DNA from: CAZTZY01 sp964617765
GTDB taxonomy: Bacteria; Pseudomonadota; Gammaproteobacteria; Pseudomonadales; DT-91
DNA: 15,724 nt
Assembly (NCBI GenBank): GCA_964617765.1
Contig: CAZTZY010000069.1
Coordinates: forward strand, 1 to 15,724
Direction of reading: 5' to 3'
Shown: positions 6,967 to 12,568 of the stretch, piece after piece
How the letters are laid out: every line of letters begins with the position of its first letter
Numbering within the stretch: position 1 is the stretch's first letter
The notes under the pieces: model-generated
What the model was told of the DNA's origin: nothing
Database searches by the model: none
What the model saw: the letters and a program-made list of their open reading frames with translations, nothing else
Position numbers and translations under genes: made by a program

Positions 6967-8231
6967 TGACCGAAAAAATCATTATCAATGACCTTGCCAA
7001 TCCACAGCTGACAGACATGCAGCGTGAAGCATTGCAGTTTACTGAAACCCTCTCTGTAGATTTTTCGGTAGACAGTATCCTCGCGGATGCCCGCCGCAAA
7101 ACCGGCATGGACGATTTCGGCCCACAGGATTTTATGCGCCGGCTGCAATTGCTGTGTGATGAATGGGGCAGTGATGAAGGTTTGACTAATCTGGGCAAGC
7201 TGTCACTGCGCAACAAACTGGTATTGTATGCGCGTAATCGCCTGCTGATACAGGATGTGCTCAACAAACATCCTGCAATCCATGATGAAATCATTGCACA
7301 ACCGATTATTGTTTGTGGCTTGCCGCGTTCTGGGACAACACACCTGCTTAACCTGATGGCGGCAGACAGCCGTTTGCGTTCCTTGCCTTTGTGGGAATCG
7401 TTTGAACCTGTACTTTCACCGTTAGAGCCGGTGGGTGAGGATGGCGTTGATCCGCGTTACAAGCGCTGCCAAAAACAATGGGATATGACTCAGCAAATCA
7501 CGCCGCTGGTAGCGGCCATGCATCCGATGGATCCTGACCATATCCACGAAGAGCTGGAATTGATGGGGCCGGATTTTGCCTCGTATAATTTCGAGTGGCT
7601 GGCGATGTCGCCACGCTGGCGCGAAGATTATTACCGACACGACCAAACGCTACATTATGAATATATGAAAACTGTACTCAAATTGCTGCAATGGCAGGAT
7701 AAACACAACGGTAAAGCCAAGCCGCGCTGGGTGTTGAAATGTCCTCAGCATCTCGAGCAGTTGCCGGTGCTGCAAAAAGTATTCCCTGATGCAACGGTGG
7801 TGATTACCCATCGCGATCCGGTGGCAGTTATTCAATCCAGCATTACCATGCTGGCGTATGGGCAGCGCATCAATCGCAAGAAAGTGTTGATGCAGGAACT
7901 GTTACACTACTGGACAGACCGCATAGAACATTTGCTGCAAGCCTGCGTGAGTGACCGGGGAAAAATTCCGGCAGAACACAGTATCGATGTGCCATTTGAT
8001 GAATTTATGGCTAACGATATGGACATGGTCAGGAAGATATACGCTAAAGCCGGTTTGCCGATGACAGCTCAGGCAGAAAAGGAACTGGCCGATTTTATCC
8101 AGCATCATCCGCGCGGTAAATACGGGCAAGTGGTGTATAACCTGAAAGGCGATTTTGGCGTGGAACCTGCAGAATTACATGAGCGCTTCGGGTTTTATTT
8201 TGATGCCTTTTCGGTGAAGAAAGAATTCTGA
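6966..8231 (+). CDS. PAPS-dependent sulfotransferase family protein
   Basis: 421 aa. The 5'-phosphosulfate-binding loop is GLPRSGTTHL (118-127) and the 3'-phosphate-binding segment is VITHRDPVAVIQSS (about 279-292), both typical of the large bacterial Sulfotransferase_3-type enzymes. These transfer sulfate from PAPS to hydroxyl groups of small molecules or lipids; the substrate is unknown. The start was set at the ATG at 6966 because AAAGGAG (6953-6959) lies 6 nt upstream; a GTG at 6963 would leave only 3 nt. The ATG overlaps the upstream TGA by one base (TGATG), so TetR, the alkylsulfatase-like gene and this gene form one operon. A REP palindrome begins 5 bp after the stop and may mark the transcript end. 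Confidence 0.87.
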   Translation: MTEKIIINDLANPQLTDMQREALQFTETLSVDFSVDSILADARRKTGMDDFGPQDFMRRLQLLCDEWGSDEGLTNLGKLSLRNKLVLYARNRLLIQDVLNKHPAIHDEIIAQPIIVCGLPRSGTTHLLNLMAADSRLRSLPLWESFEPVLSPLEPVGEDGVDPRYKRCQKQWDMTQQITPLVAAMHPMDPDHIHEELELMGPDFASYNFEWLAMSPRWREDYYRHDQTLHYEYMKTVLKLLQWQDKHNGKAKPRWVLKCPQHLEQLPVLQKVFPDATVVITHRDPVAVIQSSITMLAYGQRINRKKVLMQELLHYWTDRIEHLLQACVSDRGKIPAEHSIDVPFDEFMANDMDMVRKIYAKAGLPMTAQAEKELADFIQHHPRGKYGQVVYNLKGDFGVEPAELHERFGFYFDAFSVKKEF

Positions 8232-8235
8232 TAAA

Positions 8236-8263
8236 GTAGGGGCAATTCATGAATTGCCCCTAC
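8236..8263. repeat. REP palindrome, copy 1 (perfect)
   Basis: A perfect 28-bp palindrome whose left half is GTAGGGGCAATTCA and whose right half is its exact reverse complement. It starts 5 bp after the sulfotransferase stop and heads the first repeat unit upstream of the RAYT gene. Confidence 0.95.
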
Positions 8264-8344
8264 ACATAAAATTTCGCTAAATGAATGCGCAATCTACCAG
8301 GCTCAAAAATGGAAATGGGACAGGGATTACGTTAATAATGCACC

Positions 8345-8372
8345 GTAGGGGCAATTCATGAATTGCCCCTAC
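8345..8372. repeat. REP palindrome, copy 2 (perfect)
   Basis: Identical to the perfect palindrome at 8236-8263. It heads the second tandem unit. Confidence 0.95.
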
Positions 8373-8452
8373 AAATAAAATTTCGCTAAATGATACGCAA
8401 TCTCCCAGGCTCAAAAATGGAAATGGGATAGACATTACGTTCATAATGTACC

Positions 8453-8480
8453 GTAGGGGTAATTCACGAATTACCTTGTA
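8453..8480. repeat. REP palindrome, copy 3 (degenerate)
   Basis: GTAGGGGTAATTCACGAATTACC followed by TTGTA in place of CCTAC would be the full copy; the head GTAGGGG is intact and two compensating changes (C to T and G to A) keep the inner stem GGTAATTC/GAATTACC paired apart from the centre. The right end has diverged. The paired changes suggest that the hairpin, not only the sequence, has been kept. Confidence 0.85.
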
Positions 8481-8521
8481 TGAAATCATCATAAAACCCA
8501 TTACAACACAAGGAACGTGTT

Positions 8522-9064
8522 ATGACATCCAGCATCGATTTGCGACAACGGCAAAGCCGCCGGTTGCCTGATTATGATTATTCTAAGCCGGGAGCCTATT
8601 TCATTACGGTATGTACACAAGGCAATTATCCATTATTGGGTAAGGTTATCGATGGTCGCATGATTTTGAATGAGTATGGGGAAATCGTTGAAGAATGCTG
8701 GCGTAGTATTGCCTGGCATTATCCCGGTGTTACATTGGGTGAATATGTGGTTATGCCTAACCATTTTCATGGCATTGTGCATATTGGGGCAATTCTTGAA
8801 TTGCCCCTACAAAAGCCGGTCGACAGTGTGGATAGACTTATACGAAGGCAGATGTTGTTACCGAAATTGACAGGTCGATTTAAAATGGTTTCGTCCAAAC
8901 AGATTAACCAGCTACGGCAAATGCCAGGAAAACCGGTATGGCAACGCAATTATTACGAACACATTATAAGAAATGAATCTGCCTATAACCGCATTGCTGA
9001 ATACGTCATCAATAATCCACTGCAATGGGAGCTAGATAGATATCACACCAGCGAAATATTGTAG
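8522..9064 (+). CDS. REP-associated tyrosine transposase (RAYT), Y1/HUH family
   Basis: 180 aa. The N-terminal segment RRLPDYDYSKPGAYFITVCTQ and the metal-binding HUH motif MPNHFHGIVHI (H81, H83) mark a Y1_Tnp-fold single-strand transposase of the RAYT group. The C-terminal part has WQRNYYEHIIRNESAYNRIAEYVINNP, with Y161 (or possibly Y155) as the probable nucleophile. RAYTs are thought to cut and move REP hairpins. AAGGAA (8510-8515) lies 6 nt before the ATG. REP copies lie upstream (8236-8480) and downstream (9061-9088). Codons 88-97 are themselves a REP copy (IGAILELPLQ), and the TAG stop at 9062-9064 is the TAG of the downstream REP. All key motifs are intact, so it may still be active. 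Confidence 0.92.
   Translation: MTSSIDLRQRQSRRLPDYDYSKPGAYFITVCTQGNYPLLGKVIDGRMILNEYGEIVEECWRSIAWHYPGVTLGEYVVMPNHFHGIVHIGAILELPLQKPVDSVDRLIRRQMLLPKLTGRFKMVSSKQINQLRQMPGKPVWQRNYYEHIIRNESAYNRIAEYVINNPLQWELDRYHTSEIL
8783..8810. repeat. REP palindrome, copy 4, inside the RAYT coding sequence
   Basis: Matches the 28-bp consensus at 25 of 28 positions; the differences are at positions 1 and 3 and one centre base (TTCTTGAA instead of TTCATGAA). It encodes residues 88-97 just after the HUH motif and keeps the reading frame. Confidence 0.9.
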
Positions 9065-9088
9065 GGGCAATTCATGAATTGCCCCTAC
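9061..9088. repeat. REP palindrome, copy 5 (perfect), at the RAYT stop codon
   Basis: Identical to the perfect palindrome. Its second to fourth bases (TAG, 9062-9064) are the stop codon of the RAYT gene. A partial repeat-unit tail follows to about 9118. Confidence 0.95.
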
Positions 9089-9133
9089 CCATAAAATCCC
9101 GCTGAATGTTTGTGCAATGTTCCATACTCAAAT

Positions 9134-9164
9134 AAAAAAGGCCAGTAAAAACCGGCCTTTTTTT
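9134..9164. terminator. Bidirectional Rho-independent terminator between RAYT and parA-like gene
   Basis: Stem AAAAAGGCC (9135-9143) / GGCCTTTTT (9154-9162) with a 10-nt loop and a T-run on both strands. It lies between the convergent RAYT unit and the parA-like gene, so it can end both transcripts. Confidence 0.88.
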
Positions 9165-9179
9165 GCGCAATCGATAATC

Positions 9180-9989
9180 TTATTTGCGATTGGCCGCTTC
9201 CGTGGTGTCTTCAATCAAATCAAACAATTCGCGGAACTGGTCGGTCAGTTTATGGCTGGGCGCACAATACACTAACGGTTTTTGTTCACGGTGTGATTCT
9301 TTCATCTTGATGGAAGAATTCAGGTAGGCATCGAGAACCGGCAGGCCTTCGGCGCGCAGTTCATCTATCAACTCTGTGGGCAGTTTAGCCATGCTGTTGA
9401 ACTGGTTAATCACGATGCCTTCAATGCGCAGGTTAGGGTTGTGATCCTGTTGCAGTTCTTCAATGTTATTCAGCAGGTTGTACAAGGCCGATTTCGAGAA
9501 GGTATCACAATCAAAAGGAATCACTACCGATTCAGCTGCGATGAGTGCTGATTTACTGTAGAAATTGAAGTTCGGCGGCGTGTCTATGTAAATACGGTCG
9601 TATTCTTTGGAAAGCTCTTGCAAGGCATCACGCAGTTTGTAGATCTTGTATTTGCTTTCGAGTTCCTTTTCGATGGTTTCCAGCGCCGGGTTGGAAGGCA
9701 TTAGGTCGAGATTTTCAAACGCGGTTTCATAGATAAAATCATTCAGGTTTTTTTTGCCGCCAAACCAGTTGCCCGAGGTTTGTTTCAATAATTCCGCTAC
9801 CGAACCTTCCATCGAATCGCGGTGTTCCTGTGAGTGTGTGTCCATACCCAGGTAGTAACTGGAATTGCCTTGCACGTCCAGGTCAACCAGCAGGGTTTTA
9901 TAACCAATGGATGCGCTCACGGCTGCCAGATTACAGCTGATGCTGGATTTTCCCACGCCACCTTTTTGATTAAAAATAACTCGACGCAT
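9180..9989 (-). CDS. ParA-family ATPase (orphan)
   Basis: 269 aa. The deviant Walker A motif is KGGVGKSS (K9 to S16, with signature lysine K9), switch I is VDLDVQGNS (D38), and Walker B is YDRIYIDTPPN (D136). ParA/MinD-type ATPases position DNA or protein complexes by dynamic binding to the nucleoid or membrane. No amphipathic MinD tail or N-terminal helix-turn-helix is visible. No ParB gene or clear parS site lies beside it, so its cargo is unknown; it is not shown to be the chromosomal Soj. The start was set at the ATG at 9989, which has GAGGAAAG 4 nt upstream and begins directly at the Walker strand. A longer reading to 10118 would run into a MITE-like element and is rejected. The terminator at 9134-9164 closes the gene. 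Confidence 0.88.
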   Translation of the reverse strand: MRRVIFNQKGGVGKSSISCNLAAVSASIGYKTLLVDLDVQGNSSYYLGMDTHSQEHRDSMEGSVAELLKQTSGNWFGGKKNLNDFIYETAFENLDLMPSNPALETIEKELESKYKIYKLRDALQELSKEYDRIYIDTPPNFNFYSKSALIAAESVVIPFDCDTFSKSALYNLLNNIEELQQDHNPNLRIEGIVINQFNSMAKLPTELIDELRAEGLPVLDAYLNSSIKMKESHREQKPLVYCAPSHKLTDQFRELFDLIEDTTEAANRK

Positions 9990-10087
9990 TGTTCTTTCCT
10001 CGGATTGTGCTTTATTACAGATTTGTAAGCTTTGCAGGGCGCATTGTAGAGATTTTGTACAAGGATTGTAAAGGCGGGATTCAGTAG

Positions 10088-10231
10088 TTAAGGCACCTCT
10101 AAAAACCCTATTTTCCATGATAGCTGCGTCAGCACCGTGCTCAACACTTCATTGACTTCGAGTTAATTGCGGTTCTGCGCGAGGTGCTTCCATGCTCTCC
10201 CGAAAAATTCTGGTTTTTAGAAGTGCCTTAA
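10088..10231. mobile_element. MITE-like element with 20-bp terminal inverted repeats
   Basis: The left end (10088-10107, TTAAGGCACCTCTAAAAACC) is the reverse complement of the right end (10212-10231) at 19 of 20 positions. The element is 144 bp and non-coding. TAG flanks it on both sides (10085-10087 and 10232-10234), a possible 3-bp target duplication. It fills most of the gap between the parA-like and HDOD-like genes. No transposase with matching ends is in the window. Confidence 0.78.
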
Positions 10232-10249
10232 TAGCAGGAATATCAAGGA

Positions 10250-11221
10250 TTAGTGGGTAATGCCAGCATGTTCCAGAAAACCATGATGATCCATGCTCAT
10301 GGCGCGTAAAAAACTTTCAGTCTGTTTACGATTCAGCAGGCCTTGCTGGCACAGCAAAATAGCCAGATAGGCATGTTCGCTTTTTTGCATCATTTCACCC
10401 GACAGAGTTAATTGTTCAGGCATCATGAAGCGTTCTTTCAAGGTACTCAGGATATCTTCCGGTAAACCCCAATCCTTGGCAATCCAGTAACCGAGTTTCA
10501 GATTCATCTGATCGATTTCAGTGAGTAGCTGTTGAGCATTCGGCAAAATCGCCGATTTATCGAGTTCACGGTGTATTAACAACAAACCGATAAAATGAAT
10601 CAACGGCATTAAAAAAGCATGCAAAGGATTAAAGCCTTGTTCTTTCGCCAGTTGAAGATTGATATAACCACTGCACACCCCTTGTGAAAACAGCTGGATC
10701 TCCGCAGCAGAACTATCACGGTGCAGGCAATATTGCTGCAATAAAGTGGCGCACAACAAGGCGGAAAATTCTTCGTTATCGAGCGCTTGTAGTTCACTGA
10801 AGTGATTAAACCACGGCGTACGATGAATAAAGGGAAAGTGGTTGGCGAGGTGTAACGCCTGCTGTTTGCTTTCAGCAGACAGGGCAATATGTGCAGTCAG
10901 GATATTGTTATCCCGTGTAGTAATTTGTTCGCGCAATAATTTATTCAGCGTGGTGGGCATGCGCTGTATACAAGTAGCGCGATAACCTGGAGATTTTAAC
11001 ACCTGTAATACCGGTGGAAGAGAGCTTGTGTTTTGGCAGCGGGTGTTAAATTCACGAAACAGATAAGCATTCACCAGATAGTTCAGTTGCTGGATATTTT
11101 GCGGATTGGGGTGAGGTGTTTGTAGCTGGCGAAACTGCACTTGTACTTTTTTAAGCGAAAAGGCGCTGAAGCCGTTAGTAAACAGTACATTGCGATTCTT
11201 GGCTATCAGCGAACTCAACAT
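10250..11221 (-). CDS. Uncharacterised protein with degenerate HDOD-like domain
   Basis: 323 aa from the ATG at 11221; a TTG at 11236 preceded by AGGA is an alternative start, and neither has a strong ribosome binding site. I do not recognise a close family. The second half resembles an HDOD domain: PLIHFIGLLLIHREL, then TEIDQMNLKLGYWIAKDWGLPEDILSTLKE (the usual form is E...H..vG..LA..W.LP..I...I..HH). The paired HD metal residues are not present. The N-terminal SLPPVLQVLK could be the start of the same domain. HDOD proteins are non-catalytic signalling proteins, so a regulatory role is possible. It is in the same direction as the parA-like gene but separated by a MITE-like element, and divergent from the SDR gene. 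Confidence 0.5.
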   Translation of the reverse strand: MLSSLIAKNRNVLFTNGFSAFSLKKVQVQFRQLQTPHPNPQNIQQLNYLVNAYLFREFNTRCQNTSSLPPVLQVLKSPGYRATCIQRMPTTLNKLLREQITTRDNNILTAHIALSAESKQQALHLANHFPFIHRTPWFNHFSELQALDNEEFSALLCATLLQQYCLHRDSSAAEIQLFSQGVCSGYINLQLAKEQGFNPLHAFLMPLIHFIGLLLIHRELDKSAILPNAQQLLTEIDQMNLKLGYWIAKDWGLPEDILSTLKERFMMPEQLTLSGEMMQKSEHAYLAILLCQQGLLNRKQTESFLRAMSMDHHGFLEHAGITH

Positions 11222-11350
11222 GAAAAAAACGCTCAAAAAACGATCATCCTGATTAAAATATAGACAGTTATGTGGGTTTGTAAAATAAAAAACTAAAATA
11301 AACGCCTAAGCTTCTAAAATTATTCAGTTTTCCTGATTTCACCCAGATGG

Positions 11351-11381
11351 ATGACAGCAAAGAGCTTGCTTGCAGTATGAT
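11351..11381 (+). promoter_or_regulatory. Weak candidate promoter for the SDR gene
   Basis: ATGACA (11351-11356) and TATGAT (11376-11381) each match the sigma70 hexamers at 5 of 6 positions, but the 19-bp spacer is longer than optimal. It lies 27 bp before the start codon, with GAGGAG (11396-11401 region) between. Confidence 0.35.
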
Positions 11382-11408
11382 GAAAGTCACTTTTTGAGGA
11401 GAACCGAG

Positions 11409-12338
11409 ATGACAGTGAATCCCGTAGAACTATCAGGAAAACGTATCCTGATTACCGGCGCGACCGGTTTTGTAGCGCAACCCATCGTGCAAGCCCTGGC
11501 CAAAAACAACGAAGTGTTTGCCGGCGCGCGGTATAAAAAATCCGAAGATAAAGACAAGATAAAAAGTTTCGGGGCCGAACCGGTATTTCTCGATCTCGGT
11601 GCTGAATCCTGGCAAAACCTGCCTGCCGATATGGATTATGTGCTGAACCTGGCAGTGGCCAAATCCGGAAAATGGCATATCGATCTGCCAGTTAATGCCG
11701 AATCGTTAGGCCGTTTGATGTTGAAATATAGAGATGTAGATGCCTTTTTGCATGTTTCCTCTACTGCGGTATACGAATATGCCGGGCACGAGCCACGTAG
11801 TGAAACCTCACCGCTGGGTGATAATCACCGTAACCTGTTTGAAACCTACAGTATCTCCAAAATAGCTGCTGAAACCGTTGCCCGTTTTGTGGCGAAAGAA
11901 TTTGAAGTACCGTTGACCATCGCGCGCCTGAATGTGCCTTATGGGCCATTTCCCTGCTGGCCGTATTTCCATTTGATGATGATGCAAAATGGTATGCCCA
12001 TCGACGTGCATCCAGAAGCGCCCAACGGTTATAGCCCGATTCACTCTAACGATTATGTCAAAAAGATTCCGTATCTACTCGGTGCCGCCAGTATTAATAC
12101 CACGACAGTCAACCTGGCCGGTGTGCAAAAGGTGTCTGTCGAAGAGTGGTGTGCCTATATGGGTGAATTAACCGGCCTGAAGCCCGCGTTCAACAACACC
12201 GAAAAAGCCCTGGGCAACCTGACTGCCGACACCAGCAAAATGGTTGAATTGATTGGCCCAACAGACATGGACTGGAAAGACGGCATCAAAAACATGATGG
12301 AAGTGATGGCACCGCAGCTGTTGAAAAAGAGTGGATAA
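11409..12338 (+). CDS. NAD(P)-dependent epimerase/dehydratase-like extended SDR
   Basis: 309 aa. The N-terminal Rossmann motif is ILITGATGFVAQ (13-24), with Ala in place of the third Gly of the usual GxxGxxG. The catalytic triad is visible as HVSSTA (S117/S118), and YSISK (Y147, K151). LNVPYGPFPCWPYF follows in the usual place of the substrate-binding loop. Extended SDRs epimerise, reduce or dehydrate sugar nucleotides, hydroxysteroids and related alcohols; the substrate here is unknown. The start was set at the ATG at 11409, which has GAGGAG 8-9 nt upstream; an earlier TTG at 11370 lacks support. The RPH-like dikinase follows in the same direction after 230 bp that include a hairpin pair, so co-transcription is uncertain. 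Confidence 0.83.
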   Translation: MTVNPVELSGKRILITGATGFVAQPIVQALAKNNEVFAGARYKKSEDKDKIKSFGAEPVFLDLGAESWQNLPADMDYVLNLAVAKSGKWHIDLPVNAESLGRLMLKYRDVDAFLHVSSTAVYEYAGHEPRSETSPLGDNHRNLFETYSISKIAAETVARFVAKEFEVPLTIARLNVPYGPFPCWPYFHLMMMQNGMPIDVHPEAPNGYSPIHSNDYVKKIPYLLGAASINTTTVNLAGVQKVSVEEWCAYMGELTGLKPAFNNTEKALGNLTADTSKMVELIGPTDMDWKDGIKNMMEVMAPQLLKKSG

Positions 12339-12360
12339 ACAGGGATCGTTGTTCTGGGTG

Positions 12361-12447
12361 CCAGGCTGAAGCCTGACCTGCGCAGGGATTGCCAGAATAA
12401 AATGAATGTGTGTATTTATGGCCCGCAGGTCGCACTTTAGTCCGACA
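12361..12447. repeat. Pair of inverted REP-like hairpins
   Basis: Hairpin 1 is CAGGCT-GA-AGCCTG (12362-12375), followed by ACCTGCG. Hairpin 2 is GTCGCACT-TT-AGTCCGAC (12429-12446, 7 of 8 paired), preceded by CGCAGGT. The two are therefore in inverted orientation, like a BIME, and differ from the GTAGGGGC family. They occupy the 230-bp gap between the SDR and dikinase genes; the rest of the gap holds a possible promoter. Confidence 0.55.
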
Positions 12448-12502
12448 AATGAGGCCAATTACAGCCCTCGATATTGCCATTTATTCATGAAAAAAATGAT
12501 AT

Positions 12503-12531
12503 TTGTTCAACCTGCCTTTTAACGCTACGAT
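12503..12531 (+). promoter_or_regulatory. Weak candidate promoter for the dikinase gene
   Basis: TTGTTC (12503-12508) and TACGAT (12526-12531) with a 17-bp spacer, 37 bp before the ATG. Hexamer matches are only 3 of 6 and 4 of 6. AAAGGAAG (12558-12565) is the ribosome binding site. Confidence 0.3.
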
Positions 12532-12568
12532 TAAGAAAATAACAATAGTTGTGCTTTAAAGGAAGATT

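Larger units (their letters stand above)
8236..8480. repeat. Tandem array of about 108-bp REP-containing units upstream of RAYT
   Basis: Palindromes start at 8236, 8345 and 8453, a period of 109 then 108 bp. The sequence between palindromes is also conserved: both copies hold ATAAAATTTCGCTAAATGA, then GCAATCT-CCAGGCTC, AAAAATGGAAATGGGA, and ATTACGTT-ATAATG-ACC. The third unit is cut short after a degenerate palindrome. The copy after the RAYT gene (9061) keeps part of the same tail (ATAAAATCCCGCTGAATG). This is a tandem REP array that fills the 290-bp gap before the transposase gene; no gene is seen in it. Confidence 0.9.

Noticed and set aside
6854..7294. 146-codon minus-strand open frame
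   Set aside because: Serine- and arginine-rich shadow frame crossing two well-supported genes and their overlap.
8236..8480. CRISPR array
   Set aside because: Repeats are perfect palindromes, there are only two or three units, and the spacers are about 80 bp and similar to each other; no cas genes are present.
8277..8501. A 74-codon minus-strand open frame containing GAIHELPLR-like peptides
   Set aside because: It is translation of the tandem REP units: the peptide repeats at the same 108-bp period and there is no ribosome binding site.
9990..10118. 43-residue N-terminal extension of the ParA reading frame
   Set aside because: It runs into the MITE-like element, lacks a ribosome binding site, and the ATG at 9989 has a good one directly before the Walker A strand.
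11370..11408. TTG start adding 13 residues to the SDR
   Set aside because: The added residues are encoded by the region holding the ribosome binding site (GAGGAG) for the ATG at 11409, which fits the family N-terminus.
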